From positions 38,701 through 102,700 of the forward strand of contig CAMJPL010000006.1 of the NCBI GenBank assembly GCA_946407735.1: 64,000 nucleotides of DNA, given 5' to 3'. Under the pieces are notes generated by a model, which made no database searches, was not told the origin of the DNA, and worked only from the letters and a program-made list of their open reading frames with translations. Origin of the DNA: an uncultured Clostridia bacterium (lineage in GTDB: Bacteria; Bacillota; Clostridia; Oscillospirales; CAG-272). Both the position numbers and the translations under genes were made by a program. Shown piece by piece: positions 54,006-63,256 of this stretch; position 1 is the stretch's first letter; each line of letters starts with the position of its first letter.

Positions 54006-54198
54006 TCCCTGCCCGGCCTACATGCGCCGCCGCAGGGGAAGCCGATGGCCGCGGAAAGGCGGATCAAGGCTTTTATGGAGGCAGCCGAAGGCCATATGTT
54101 CAGACGGCTGCCGAATACGCGCCGCTTACGGCATAAGCCGGGGGCATCGCGATGCGGCGGTTATCATCCGCATCTGAAAAGCAGGAGGGTATCGTTAC

Positions 54199-55170
54199 AT
54201 GGATGAAAAAATAGAAAAGCCCAACATAAAGAGCGAACATATAGACGATGACGCCAATCATGACAGATTCGTCATTGAGCCGCTTGAGCGTGGATACGGT
54301 ACCACCCTGGGAAATTCGCTGCGCAGAGTCCTGCTCAGCTCTCTCCCGGGCGTAGCAGTGACCAGTATCAAGATCGACGGCGTGCTTCATGAGATATCAA
54401 CGGTTCCCGGCGTAAAGGAGGATGTGACGGAGATCGTTCTCAATGTGAAGGGGATAATAGCCCGTCTTCACAGCGAGGGCCCGAAGCTGGTCGTCCTCGA
54501 TTATACCGGAGGCGGTGTCGCCACCGCCGGCGATATCAAATGTGACGCCGACATCGAAATACTCAATCCCGACCATGTGATCGCCACTGTAAGCGAGAAC
54601 ACCCGCTTCAGCATGGAGCTTACCTTCGATCACGGCCGCGGGTATGTCTCTCAGGAGAAGAACAAGCAGATGGCGCTCGCCGCGTCTCAGAACGCAGGCG
54701 TCATCGGCCAGATCTACACCGACTCGATATACACCCCGGTTTATAACGTAAGCTACAACGTCGAGAACACCCGCGTCGGATCGAATACCGACTATGACAA
54801 GCTGACCATCGAGGTCCGCACCAACGGTATCATCACGGCGAAGGAGGCTATCTCGCTCGGAGCCAAGATCCTCAACGAGCATCTCATGCTGTTCGTCAAC
54901 CTCAGTGAAGAAGCCAAGCAGACCGAGGTCATGACGGAGAGCAAGGAGACCAAGAAAGAGAAGGTCCTTGAGATGACCATTGAAGAGCTTGACATGTCGG
55001 TGCGCAGCTTCAACTGCCTGAAACGCGCCGGCATTGATACGGTCGAGGATCTGACAAACAAGACCGAAGCGGATATGATGAAGGTCCGCAACCTCGGCAA
55101 GAAGTCGCTGGAGGAAGTGATCTTCAAGCTGCGCTCTCTCGGTCTGGATCTTAAGAAGGAAGAGGAATGA
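54199..55170 (+). CDS. rpoA: RNA polymerase subunit alpha
   Basis: The 323-residue protein has the N-terminal assembly domain ([20 protein letters not shown]) and the C-terminal DNA-binding domain ([28 protein letters not shown]). AGGAGGG precedes the ATG. The order rpsD-rpoA-rplQ is standard. Confidence 0.98.
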   Translation: MDEKIEKPNIKSEHIDDDANHDRFVIEPLERGYGTTLGNSLRRVLLSSLPGVAVTSIKIDGVLHEISTVPGVKEDVTEIVLNVKGIIARLHSEGPKLVVLDYTGGGVATAGDIKCDADIEILNPDHVIATVSENTRFSMELTFDHGRGYVSQEKNKQMALAASQNAGVIGQIYTDSIYTPVYNVSYNVENTRVGSNTDYDKLTIEVRTNGIITAKEAISLGAKILNEHLMLFVNLSEEAKQTEVMTESKETKKEKVLEMTIEELDMSVRSFNCLKRAGIDTVEDLTNKTEADMMKVRNLGKKSLEEVIFKLRSLGLDLKKEEE

Positions 55171-55229
55171 TCCAAGCCGCGTAAAAGCGGCGGATCGATT
55201 CCGTTGTGATAATTGGAGGTATTCAAGCA

Positions 55230-55685
55230 ATGCCAGGAACCCGTAAACTCGGCCGCAGAACACAGCCGAGGATGCAGATGCTCCGCGGCCAGGTGACGTA
55301 TCTTCTCGAGAACGGATATATCGAGACAACCGTCACCCGCGCAAAGGAAGTGAGAGCTCTCGCCGAAAAGATGATCACCCTCGGCAAGAAGAAGGATCTT
55401 TCCGCCTACCGCGCAGCTCTCGCGTTCATTACCAAAGAATCTGTCGTAAAGAAGCTCTTCGACACCATCGCCCCGTCCTTCGCCGACAAGAACGGCGGTT
55501 ACACCGAGATCTATAAGCTCGGAGCCCGCCGCGGCGACGGCGCCGAGATGGCCGTCATCAAGCTCGCGAACTTCGACATAGTCAAGGCTGAAGAGGACAA
55601 GAAGGCCGCCAAGGCCAAAAAGGCGGAGGAAGCCGCGAAGAAGGCTGAGGAAGCCGAGAACAAGTCCGAAGACGCCGCTGAGTAA
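55230..55685 (+). CDS. rplQ: 50S ribosomal protein L17 with charged tail
   Basis: The 151-residue protein starts [20 protein letters not shown] at ATG 55230, nine bases after GGAGGT; an upstream in-frame ATG at 55206 is not needed. After the usual core (about 118 aa) comes a Lys/Ala/Glu tail ([18 protein letters not shown]), probably one long helix. It is the last gene of the operon. Confidence 0.96.
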   Translation: MPGTRKLGRRTQPRMQMLRGQVTYLLENGYIETTVTRAKEVRALAEKMITLGKKKDLSAYRAALAFITKESVVKKLFDTIAPSFADKNGGYTEIYKLGARRGDGAEMAVIKLANFDIVKAEEDKKAAKAKKAEEAAKKAEEAENKSEDAAE

Positions 55686-55716
55686 GCGCGAAAAGAGACT
55701 GATATATATACAACGG

Positions 55717-55751
55717 GAGAGGGAAACTTTCTTGAAGAAAGTTTCCCTCTC
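55717..55751 (+). repeat. Palindromic repeat, copy G (untagged)
   Basis: Perfect 17-bp arms (55717-55733, 55735-55751) around one base, with the family's GAGAGGGAAACTTTCTT layout but no upstream tag. It follows rplQ and could double as the operon's end structure, though no T-run follows. Confidence 0.7.
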
Positions 55752-55784
55752 TTACTTTCGGTTTATACCGAGATATACGCTCAT

Positions 55785-55906
55785 CCGCGGGCGGGCGATG
55801 CCCGCCCAGACGATGATATGAAAGAAAAGGTGAATATGCGGCATAAATGCGTGCCGCGGATCAGCAATCACCCTTGTAGGGGCGGGCATTGCCCGCCCGC
55901 TGATCG
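55785..55906. repeat. Pair of GGGCGGGC/GCCCGCCC palindromes
   Basis: Two GC palindromes (GCGGGCGGGCgatGCCCGCCC near 55787 and GGGGCGGGCattGCCCGCCCGC near 55879) lie about 90 bases apart in the 55686-56020 gap. They are REP-like intergenic elements, different from the tagged family. No gene is seen in this gap. Confidence 0.6.
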
Positions 55907-56020
55907 GCTGCGCTGAACATGGGTTCGGATCATCTGATGACGGCAGGAATGTCGGTAAAATTGTTTGGATACCAGCATGATATGTAACATGTACATTATT
56001 CCGAGGCTGGAATGATGTCA

Positions 56021-56824
56021 TCAATTCGGTATATACTCGCTCGTGGTGTATTTCGTTTTGTCGAGGATATATGCGGCGGCCATTATCATATAGGCGGCGA
56101 TGCCGTTGGCGGCGTGGATCTTATAACCTAATACGCCTGAGACAAGGCCGAACTCAATGATCCTGTTCTCGGTGAACAGCAAAAGGAGCTCGTTCAGGCG
56201 GGACGGGTCGATGCCAAGCCGCGATTCAAGGTCAGCTTTTGATATGGTATATGAGCTGTCGAGCGCTTTTATCACTGCCATCCCGTCCGGCGAGACCAGC
56301 TCGCGCAGCAGCGCTTCGGTCTCAGGGGAGGTTTCTTTTACACGTTGCTTGAGGCTGTTTCGAACTATGCAGGCGACACCGTCATCGTCCCATATCTTAA
56401 GCCCGTAATCACCGGAAATGCGGAGATTGCCTTCTTTCATATCTTTTTGCTGATGCTCGCGGCTGCCGACTTCAATGAAGTACAGCCCCTTCCACATCTG
56501 CCAGAGATCTTCTCCGAGATCGCGGTGGGCCTGCGCCGCGTCGCGGTCGGCTTTTGACCAGATGAACTCGTCGCCGATCTGCATGATTTTGGCGGCCGCC
56601 TCGCCGATATCTCCCGAAGCGCTGTCCATCAGGATGTCGAGCGATACGCCGTAAGTTTCGCCGAGCAGCTTGAGATTCCAGCAGTCGGGGAGACATTCGC
56701 CGTTTTCCCATTTGCTGACTGCCTGAGGCGATACGCCGACCGCTGCGGCGACATCTTCCTGCGTCATGTTCATTTTTTTGCGGTGGTTTCTGAGCTTTTC
56801 ACCGAAAGCAATCATGTCTATCAT
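56021..56824 (-). CDS. XRE-family transcriptional regulator
   Basis: The 267-residue protein has an N-terminal Cro/C1 helix-turn-helix (about residues 5-60: LRNHRKKMNMTQEDVAAAVG, VSPQAVSKWENGE). The long C-terminal part has a region resembling a second winged-helix (TISKADLESRLGIDPSRLNEL) and may sense a ligand. The ATG at 56824 follows AAAAGGGG. A 15-bp perfect palindrome about 100 bases upstream could be its operator. Target genes are unknown. Confidence 0.8.
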   Translation of the reverse strand: MIDMIAFGEKLRNHRKKMNMTQEDVAAAVGVSPQAVSKWENGECLPDCWNLKLLGETYGVSLDILMDSASGDIGEAAAKIMQIGDEFIWSKADRDAAQAHRDLGEDLWQMWKGLYFIEVGSREHQQKDMKEGNLRISGDYGLKIWDDDGVACIVRNSLKQRVKETSPETEALLRELVSPDGMAVIKALDSSYTISKADLESRLGIDPSRLNELLLLFTENRIIEFGLVSGVLGYKIHAANGIAAYMIMAAAYILDKTKYTTSEYIPN

Positions 56825-56867
56825 TGTTTTCCCCTTTTCAGGTTGTTGTTTTCCGGCCGGTGAGATA

Positions 56868-56896
56868 ATTATACCATCAGCGGCGGTTCTGATCAA
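56868..56896 (-). promoter_or_regulatory. Promoter of XRE regulator
   Basis: TTGATC (56896-56891), 17 bp, TATAAT (56873-56868) on the minus strand. Confidence 0.75.
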
Positions 56897-56926
56897 CTGT
56901 ATATTTGTTGAAAGCAAAATATAAAA

Positions 56927-56941
56927 TCAACCTCAGGTTGA
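56927..56941. promoter_or_regulatory. Candidate operator palindrome
   Basis: TCAACCTCAGGTTGA is a perfect 7-1-7 palindrome 30 bp upstream of the -35 box of the XRE gene. Autoregulation is a guess. Confidence 0.4.
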
Positions 56942-57067
56942 GAAAGCGGTGACAGGGACGGCGAAGAAGATGGAATGAAATGAAAAAAGCCGGGATAACC
57001 ATCGCTCTCCCCTGCCGGCGGGCAGGAGGACGGTCCTCCCGGCTGAAAACTCAACCGGTGAATTGTA

Positions 57068-57583
57068 TTATCGGCGTTCCTTCCTTTTCACCATAAGCTC
57101 TCTCGCTTCCTTGCCGGTGATGTGCTCCGGCGTCAGGCAGAGCATGCAGAGCGGCGCCCATTCGGCGTCGATGAATTTGTCGCGGTAGTCAGCCGAAGCC
57201 GCAGGATTGTATTTCTCGGCGAGCTTTATGATAGATTCGCGCTTCTCGGCGTCGTCCGTTATCTCGCGGACGCGGCCGAAAACGATCACCGAGCGGAAAT
57301 ACGTCGTGTATTCGTCCGGGACAACATCGTCGGCGTCGACGACGCAGAAGGAAACCTTGTCGCAGGCGCGGACGGCGTCGAGCTTGTGACCTGATCTGGC
57401 GCAGTGGAACCACAGCTTTTCGCCGTCCCAGACGTATGACAGCGGCACGGCGTACGGATAGCCGCCGTCGCCGAGACAGGCGAGGACGCCGGACGAGCCT
57501 TTCTCGAGTATGTCGAGGCACTCTTGATGCGGCAGCTGCTGCTTGAACCGCCTCATCGGGCGGAAGGAGAAGGATTCGTTCAT
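57068..57583 (-). CDS. Pyridoxamine 5'-phosphate oxidase-family protein (NimA-like)
   Basis: The 171-residue split-barrel flavoprotein resembles the PPOX/NimA group. Telling text is GVLACLGDGGYPYAVPLSYVWDGEKLWFHCARSGHK and YFRSVIVFGRV. Such proteins bind FMN and reduce small molecules, some of them nitroimidazoles. It starts 19 bases after the Gfo/Idh gene and is likely cotranscribed with it. Confidence 0.85.
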   Translation of the reverse strand: MNESFSFRPMRRFKQQLPHQECLDILEKGSSGVLACLGDGGYPYAVPLSYVWDGEKLWFHCARSGHKLDAVRACDKVSFCVVDADDVVPDEYTTYFRSVIVFGRVREITDDAEKRESIIKLAEKYNPAASADYRDKFIDAEWAPLCMLCLTPEHITGKEARELMVKRKERR

Positions 57584-57602
57584 TTATGGGCGTACCTTGG
57601 CG

Positions 57603-58748
57603 TTATATCTTGGTGAACATCTCTTCGCGCGGCATCTTCGGCCTGAAATGCGGCACCTCGATCGCGCGGGAGCCGTTCGTCACCGAAAGATCGGAGAGCA
57701 GGCCGACAGCCGTCCACTCGGCGGCCTTGTAGACGTCGTAATACGGCTGCTTGTTGTCGCGGATGGCCTGGATGAAGTCGTGGACGAGGAAGAAGTCGCC
57801 GCCGCCGTGTCCGGCGTTTTTCTGATCGTCGCTGGCGAACTTGTAGCGGTCGGGCAGATAATCCTTGAAGTCGAATAGCGGACGCCAGTGCTGGTCGCCG
57901 TGAGGATCCTCGCCGGTTCGTATGGCGACGGCCGGGCTGCCGCTGCCGAGGCCGGTCCCCGCCTGATACATGCCCTTGTCGCCCTGAAGCTGATAATAAG
58001 TCATCTGGTGCGGGCGGTTTGAGGTGCAGTCGACGCGGATCTGGATGACGTTGCCTTTGTCGGTGTAGCACATCGTGGTGGTGCCGTCGTCCTGACGAAG
58101 GCCGAGATCGTTGTGGCAGCCCTTCGGTGCGAAGCAGGAGATCTCGGTGACGTGCTCGCCCTCGAACCATGTCATGACCGGGCCGAGGGAGTGGGTCGGA
58201 TAGAAGTTGCCGCGCTTGCCGAACTGCCAGTATTTGCGCCACGAGGTGACGCCGTTGTGTGCGTAGGTGGAAAGGTCGGAGCAGTTGTGCAGGTACATGC
58301 CGACGCCGTAATACGGCTTGCCGAACATGCCCTTGTCGACCATGGATTTCACGAGCTGCACCTCGGGGGTGTAGCAGTAGTTCTCGGCGTACATGTAGAT
58401 GAGGCCGGTCTCCTCGACCTTCTCACACAGCCAGAACAGCTCGTCCATCGTCGAGCCGCCGGTGACCTCGCACATGACGTGCTTGCCGAATTCGAGCGCG
58501 CAGAGCGCGTACGGGACGTGCGTCTCCATCGGCGTGGCAATGTGGATGGCGTCGACCTTGTCGGACATCGCCATATCCTCGAATATGCGGTATCGGTTCG
58601 GGATGTTGTACGTGTCGCCGATGCGGTTCATCGTATCCTCGTCGATGTCGCATACCGCCGCGAGCTCGACGTCAGGCTCGCTGAGCAGTCCCTGTATGAT
58701 CGACTGTCCTCTTGCGCCGGCGATGCCGACACGGATCTTTTTAGGCAT
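57603..58748 (-). CDS. Gfo/Idh/MocA-family oxidoreductase
   Basis: The 381-residue protein has an N-terminal Rossmann fold (RVGIAGARGQSIIQGLL) and the family segments HIATPMETHVPYAL and KHVMCEVTGGSTMDEL. In EVTGG the usual EKP Lys is replaced by Val, so substrate chemistry may differ. MYAENYCYTPE opens the C-terminal sheet domain. Members oxidise or reduce sugars and cyclitols with NAD(P). The start at 58748 follows GAGG by eight bases. The open frame continues upstream to 59369 only because it shadows the thioesterase gene. Confidence 0.85.
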   Translation of the reverse strand: MPKKIRVGIAGARGQSIIQGLLSEPDVELAAVCDIDEDTMNRIGDTYNIPNRYRIFEDMAMSDKVDAIHIATPMETHVPYALCALEFGKHVMCEVTGGSTMDELFWLCEKVEETGLIYMYAENYCYTPEVQLVKSMVDKGMFGKPYYGVGMYLHNCSDLSTYAHNGVTSWRKYWQFGKRGNFYPTHSLGPVMTWFEGEHVTEISCFAPKGCHNDLGLRQDDGTTTMCYTDKGNVIQIRVDCTSNRPHQMTYYQLQGDKGMYQAGTGLGSGSPAVAIRTGEDPHGDQHWRPLFDFKDYLPDRYKFASDDQKNAGHGGGDFFLVHDFIQAIRDNKQPYYDVYKAAEWTAVGLLSDLSVTNGSRAIEVPHFRPKMPREEMFTKI

Positions 58749-58802
58749 GGTGTGTACCTCGTTTTTTGGGGAGAGATGTGGAATCATGTGGAACTGTATA
58801 TA

Positions 58803-58831
58803 ATTATACATCAACGCCGGCGGTATTGCAA
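58803..58831 (-). promoter_or_regulatory. Promoter of Gfo/Idh/MocA operon
   Basis: TTGCAA (58831-58826), 17 bp, TATAAT (58808-58803). Confidence 0.75.
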
Positions 58832-58859
58832 GATGTTTTTTGAAATGAGGGGAGGAATA

Positions 58860-58888
58860 TTGACTTGCGCGATGGAATGTGGTAAAAT
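58860..58888 (+). promoter_or_regulatory. Promoter of hot-dog thioesterase gene
   Basis: TTGACT (58860-58865), 17 bp, TAAAAT (58883-58888). Confidence 0.72.
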
Positions 58889-58973
58889 AATACCGTATCA
58901 CGGTGACCGAAATGATTGCCTGCCGCATTTCAAGCAAAGATCGAATACTCCCCCCCGAAAGGACTCCACACCC

Positions 58974-59372
58974 ATGCCCACGACACTTTCCCCCGGCCTC
59001 ACATCCACCCGCACGCTCACCGTCACTCCCGACGTCACGGCCGACGCCGTCGGCTCGGGACTGCTTCCCGTCTTCTCCACGCCGTCGATGATCGCGCTCA
59101 TCGAGCTCGCCGCGAGCGAGCTGGTGCAGCCGTATCTCGACGAGGGCGTTACCACCGTCGGCACCGAGATAAGCGTAAAGCATCTCTCGGCGACACCGGT
59201 CGGCATGACCGTCCGGGCAGAGGCCGAGCTCACCGAGATCGACGGAAGACGGTATGTCTTCGCCGTCAGGGCGTATGACGACGCCGGTCTCATCGGCGAG
59301 GGAAGGCATGAGCGGTTCGCTGTAAAGAGCGCGAGGTTCATGGAAAAAGCCGAAGCGAAAAAGGATCAATAA
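58974..59372 (+). CDS. Hot-dog thioesterase, FlK-like
   Basis: The 132-residue protein matches the fluoroacetyl-CoA thioesterase-like family. Visible counterparts of the FlK triad are the Thr in FSTPSMIALIE, the Glu ending that segment and the His in SVKHLSATPVGM. The natural substrate in gut clostridia is unknown; a general acyl-CoA clean-up role is likely. The ATG at 58974 has an AAAGGA site eleven bases upstream. The open frame extends far upstream only as a shadow of the oxidoreductase. Confidence 0.83.
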   Translation: MPTTLSPGLTSTRTLTVTPDVTADAVGSGLLPVFSTPSMIALIELAASELVQPYLDEGVTTVGTEISVKHLSATPVGMTVRAEAELTEIDGRRYVFAVRAYDDAGLIGEGRHERFAVKSARFMEKAEAKKDQ

Positions 59373-59412
59373 AAAAGTCCGCGCGGCGCATCAGATGCGT
59401 CCGCGCGGTTTT
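59373..59412. terminator. Bidirectional terminator between convergent genes
   Basis: A long GC hairpin with CCGCGCGG outer stems and CGCAT/ATGCG inner stem, flanked by A6 and TTTT. Confidence 0.8.
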
Positions 59413-59428
59413 CAATGCTTCTGTTTTA

Positions 59429-60913
59429 TCACCCGGCGAATTCGTCAAGCGTCTTCTGCATGTCAGACTCGGCGGCAGGGAGGAGCTTGGCGAGGTTCGA
59501 CTGGAAGGTCGAGGCGTCCTTGCAGCTCGGCTCGACGATATTCGTGATCTTGCCCCAGTTGTAGCTGCACGCCAGATCATAGCGCTTGGTGGCGAAGATC
59601 AGGCGCATCATCTCGGCGGAGGCGTCATCGCGGGCGACCTTCGTCATCAGGTTGAGCTCGATGTAGTTGTTTACTATCACCTCGGCGGATTCGCGGGCGA
59701 GCGCTTCGAGGATCAGCCCGGTCGAGTCAAGATCGGTGTTCGTCATCGGCACCGATATCACCGGGCAGACGTGAGAGGCGACGTAGTTGTAGTAGCTGTC
59801 CTGACTTTCGTCCAGCTTCGGATACGGCAGAACGCCGAAATCGTCCTCCATCGCGCGGTAGCCGGTGATGTCGTAAAGGCTGCCGGGGAGGAACAGGACG
59901 CGGTTTTCCTTCATCCCGCTGATGGCGCCGTCCCAGCTGTCCCTGAATTTGGCGACCATGCGCGAGACCTCGCCGTCGTTCATCATCGTCGAGATGGCCT
60001 CGAACGCGGTCTGGCTGTGGCTGTCGGCTATCGTGAGCTTCGGATCGCCGTTGTCGTCGAGGGTGCACATCCTGCCGCCCATGGCGAAGAACCACGAGCG
60101 CCCGACGTCGTAGTTGGTGACGACGCCGTAGACGTCCTCGTCGCCGAGGGTGCCGTCGCCGTTGAGATCATGCGTTACCGTCCGCCCGAGCTCGGACATC
60201 TTCCCTATCGTCCATTTCCCGTCGCGGGCGAGGGAATAGCAGTCCTCGATCTCGAACTGCTTCGCCAGCGCCTGATTGTAGTAGACGACGTAGGAAAGCT
60301 CCTCGTCGAACATCGAGGCGTCTCCGGTTATGACGTAAAGCCGTCCGAGCAGGCTGAGATCGCGCTGGACCGCCTTGTCCCACCAGTCGGCTTCGAGCTC
60401 GAGGTGCGGCAGATCGTAGATATTCACCAGCATCCCCTGCCCGGCCATGCCGTAGGCCGAGTCGCAGTACGGCTCGAATACATCGAAGTCGTCCGAGCCG
60501 GCGGAGATGGACTTTTTCGCCGTCGCGACGGCGTCGGTGACGCCGTTCGATACGATGCTGACGTTGTACTTCTCCTCGACCGCCATGTTGCGGTTCATCA
60601 CCGCGTCGTTGACGAGGTCTCCGGCGAGCTCGTCGCTCCAGCCGAAATCGAGATACTGGAACCATGTCCCGGGATCTCCGCGGGTGTAGACGAGGATCCT
60701 GAAATCCCTTCCGCCTAAATCGGCCGCGGGAAGAGCCGGGTACTGCGGTTCGGTCTCGGCGGCCGCGGTGTCCTGCGTCTGTTCCGGTTCATCTGACGGA
60801 GCGCCTGACGGCGTCTGAGACGAGCCGGCGGGCTCGCTTCCGCACGCGGCGGCGGACAGCGCCGAAGACATCAGCAGCGCCGCCGCGATCAGCTTGATTT
60901 TGATGCTTTTCAT
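59429..60913 (-). CDS. Extracellular solute-binding lipoprotein 3
   Basis: The 494-residue protein has a signal peptide with lipobox SAAAC (Cys near residue 24). A Ser/Thr/Glu linker and a family-1-like binding fold follow. It contains DLNGDGTLGDEDVYG, the same EF-hand-like loop as the other four copies. The start at 60913 follows GGGGGAAA; the upstream ATG at 60982 has no ribosome site. No permease genes are adjacent. Its promoter overlaps the divergent promoter of the flavin reductase gene. Confidence 0.85.
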   Translation of the reverse strand: MKSIKIKLIAAALLMSSALSAAACGSEPAGSSQTPSGAPSDEPEQTQDTAAAETEPQYPALPAADLGGRDFRILVYTRGDPGTWFQYLDFGWSDELAGDLVNDAVMNRNMAVEEKYNVSIVSNGVTDAVATAKKSISAGSDDFDVFEPYCDSAYGMAGQGMLVNIYDLPHLELEADWWDKAVQRDLSLLGRLYVITGDASMFDEELSYVVYYNQALAKQFEIEDCYSLARDGKWTIGKMSELGRTVTHDLNGDGTLGDEDVYGVVTNYDVGRSWFFAMGGRMCTLDDNGDPKLTIADSHSQTAFEAISTMMNDGEVSRMVAKFRDSWDGAISGMKENRVLFLPGSLYDITGYRAMEDDFGVLPYPKLDESQDSYYNYVASHVCPVISVPMTNTDLDSTGLILEALARESAEVIVNNYIELNLMTKVARDDASAEMMRLIFATKRYDLACSYNWGKITNIVEPSCKDASTFQSNLAKLLPAAESDMQKTLDEFAG

Positions 60914-60973
60914 TGATTTCCCCCATACCGACGGCGTTATGCCTGACTTCGGCGATTTTAAACCGTACGGCGC

Positions 60974-61002
60974 TTGATTCATTAATAAGTCTATGATATA
61001 AT
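60974..61002 (+). promoter_or_regulatory. Promoter of flavin reductase gene
   Basis: TTGATT (60974-60979), 17 bp, TATAAT (60997-61002). Its -10 overlaps the opposing -10 at 61001-61006. Confidence 0.75.
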
Positions 61003-61029
61003 TATAGTATATCCGAATAATTATTTCAA
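61001..61029 (-). promoter_or_regulatory. Promoter of solute-binding protein 3 gene
   Basis: TTGAAA (61029-61024), 17 bp, TATAAT (61006-61001) on the minus strand. Confidence 0.72.
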
Positions 61030-61062
61030 TGAAAATATGTTAACATAGGAGCAACTGACACT

Positions 61063-61635
61063 ATGAAAAAGAATCTCGGACCTCTCGGCGCCGTGTATCC
61101 GATGCCGGTGCTTATGATCGCCACCTACGGCGAAGACGGAACTGTCGACGTCATGAACGCCGCCTGGGGCATGATCTGCGCCGAAAACAAGATCGCCCTC
61201 TTCCTCGACGAGGATCATAAGACCACGCTGAACATCCTCGCGAAAAAGGCGTTTACCGTCAGCATAGCCGACAAGGCTCATGTCGACGCCGCCGACTTCT
61301 ACGGCATCGCCTCCGGAAACGATATGCCCGACAAGTTCGCCCGCACCGGATATACCGCGGTGAAGAGCGGGTTCGTCGACGCCCCGGTGATAGACGAGTT
61401 CCCGCTCGTCATGGAGTGCAAGCTCGAGCAGATCATCGACAGCGGCAATGTCTACGCTGTGATCGGCAATATCGTCAACACCGCCGCCGATGAAAGCGCG
61501 GTCGGAGAAGACGGCAAGGTCGACCCGGAAAAGCTCAACGCCCTTATATTCGACACCTTCCGCGCCGGATATTACACCGTCGGCGAAAAGGCCGGACAGG
61601 CCTGGCAGGACGGCATGAAATTCATGGACAAATAA
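61063..61635 (+). CDS. Flavin reductase-like FMN-binding protein
   Basis: The 190-residue protein is of the flavin-reductase/flavoredoxin type: MPVLMIATYGEDGTVDVMNAAWG, TTLNILAKKAFTVSI and CKLEQIIDSGNVYAVIGNI. It binds FMN and transfers electrons in anaerobes. AGGAG precedes the ATG by eleven bases. It may be cotranscribed with the solute-binding protein gene 20 bases downstream. Confidence 0.85.
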   Translation: MKKNLGPLGAVYPMPVLMIATYGEDGTVDVMNAAWGMICAENKIALFLDEDHKTTLNILAKKAFTVSIADKAHVDAADFYGIASGNDMPDKFARTGYTAVKSGFVDAPVIDEFPLVMECKLEQIIDSGNVYAVIGNIVNTAADESAVGEDGKVDPEKLNALIFDTFRAGYYTVGEKAGQAWQDGMKFMDK

Positions 61636-61655
61636 CCGAAAAAGGCGTAAAAACT

Positions 61656-63176
61656 ATGAAAAACAGCCATATAAAAAGCCTCCTTGCGCTGCTGCTCGTC
61701 TCTGTTACGGCGCTCGCCGCCTGCGGCGAAGCCGGGAGCGCTCCGGCAGCCGATAACGGCGCTTCTCAGAACGCCGCCGAGACAGCCGCCGCAATATCCG
61801 ACGAAACCGAGACCGAGGCAGGCAGAGCCGGAACGGCAGATACCCTGCCGTCAGATATAGATCTCGGCGGCGTCACTCTGCGCGTCATAGCAAGACAGGG
61901 AGACGAGGACACGAGGATAGAGTTCTTCGCCGATCAGCTCGACGGCGAGGTAGTGAACGACGCCGTCTACACCCGCAATATGAAGGTCGAGGAGCGCCTG
62001 AACTGCAAAATGGAGCTCATCGCCGACGGCAACACCTGCCACGGCGGCTTCGCCGACAAGGTCAGCCGCTCGGTGCAGGCCGGCTCCGACGACTACGATC
62101 TCGTCGCCAACGCCATGTACAACTCGATGCCGATCGTGCTCAAGGGCTGTTTTGCCGATCTGAATTCGCTCGAGTATCTCGATTTCGATCAGCCGTGGTG
62201 GAACAGGGCGTTCCTTGACACCACCGAATACGGCGGCAAAAACTACGCCGCCATCGGCGAGCTCGCGCAGACGATGATATCCGGCGCCTTTGTCATGTTC
62301 TTCGACAGGACCGCCTTCGAGGAGCTGTTCCCCGACGAGCCGACGCTCTACTCGACGGTCGAAAGCGGCGGATGGACGGTGGATAAGCTGATATCCTACT
62401 GCGAGCCGGTTTACAGCGACGTCAACGGCGACGGCGAGGCAAACGAGGGAGACCGCTTCGGTCACTTCTTCACGAACACGAAGACCCTCGGCTGCGATTC
62501 CTTCGTCGGCGGCTGCAACATCAACCTGATAGTCAAAAAAGACGACGGCAGCTATGAGTACACCGGCACGTCGGAGAGGACGCTGCGCTTCTTCGAGAAG
62601 ATGCACAAGCTGCTGTTCGAGAACAACAATACCCTGCGCCTCTCGTACAACAACGAGGATATAATGAAGACGATGGTGAATAAGCAGACGCTGTTCACCA
62701 CATGGATGCTCTCCGGCGTCAACTATCTCCGCGACATGGAGAACGACTTCGGCATCATCCCGATGCCGAAGCTCGACGAGAATCAGCCGGAATACAACGT
62801 CTTTACGCATGACGGCTGCTCGGCGTTCTCGATACCGATCACCTGCGGCGTCATGAACGAGACCGCCGCGCTGCTCGAGGCGCTTTCCGCCGAGAGCTAC
62901 CGCACGGTAACTCCCGCCTACTTCGAGACGGCTCTTAAGGGCAAGTACAGCCGCGACAGCGAGACCGGACATATGCTCGATATCATAGTGAGCGGAGTCT
63001 ATCTCGATCTGACCTATATCTACGGACAGAACCTCGGCACGCCGATCGACACCATGCGCGGCATCCTCGGCGGCCAGTCCGCCTGCGAGAAGGCCGCCTC
63101 CACAATGGCGAAGAAGGAATCGTCCATTCTGAAGAGCATGGATAAGATCATCACCGCCTACGAGGGCCTCGCCTGA
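61656..63176 (+). CDS. Extracellular solute-binding lipoprotein 4
   Basis: The 506-residue protein has lipobox ALAAC (Cys near residue 23), an Ala/Glu/Thr linker and a large binding fold with DVNGDGEANEGDRFG. It is most similar in layout to solute-binding protein 1, sharing the TPAYFETALKGKYSRD-type segment (TPAYYDVALKGKYARD there). No permease gene is adjacent. It starts 20 bases after the flavin reductase gene. Confidence 0.85.
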   Translation: MKNSHIKSLLALLLVSVTALAACGEAGSAPAADNGASQNAAETAAAISDETETEAGRAGTADTLPSDIDLGGVTLRVIARQGDEDTRIEFFADQLDGEVVNDAVYTRNMKVEERLNCKMELIADGNTCHGGFADKVSRSVQAGSDDYDLVANAMYNSMPIVLKGCFADLNSLEYLDFDQPWWNRAFLDTTEYGGKNYAAIGELAQTMISGAFVMFFDRTAFEELFPDEPTLYSTVESGGWTVDKLISYCEPVYSDVNGDGEANEGDRFGHFFTNTKTLGCDSFVGGCNINLIVKKDDGSYEYTGTSERTLRFFEKMHKLLFENNNTLRLSYNNEDIMKTMVNKQTLFTTWMLSGVNYLRDMENDFGIIPMPKLDENQPEYNVFTHDGCSAFSIPITCGVMNETAALLEALSAESYRTVTPAYFETALKGKYSRDSETGHMLDIIVSGVYLDLTYIYGQNLGTPIDTMRGILGGQSACEKAASTMAKKESSILKSMDKIITAYEGLA

Positions 63177-63200
63177 CCGGAAAACAATTTATAAAAATAA

Positions 63201-63238
63201 CAATACGGGGACTTGAATGAGTCTCCGTATTGTTCTGT
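63201..63238 (+). terminator. Terminator of solute-binding protein 4 gene
   Basis: Hairpin CAATACGGGGACT/AGTCTCCGTATTG (63201-63232) followed by a weak TTCTGTT tract. Confidence 0.7.
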
Positions 63239-63256
63239 TAAAACTCATCTGTACAG

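Noticed and set aside
57603..59369. 588-codon version of the Gfo/Idh gene and 419-codon version of the thioesterase gene (58113-59372)
   Set aside because: Each long frame only shadows the other gene. Promoters, ribosome sites and family starts place the real starts at 58748 and 58974.
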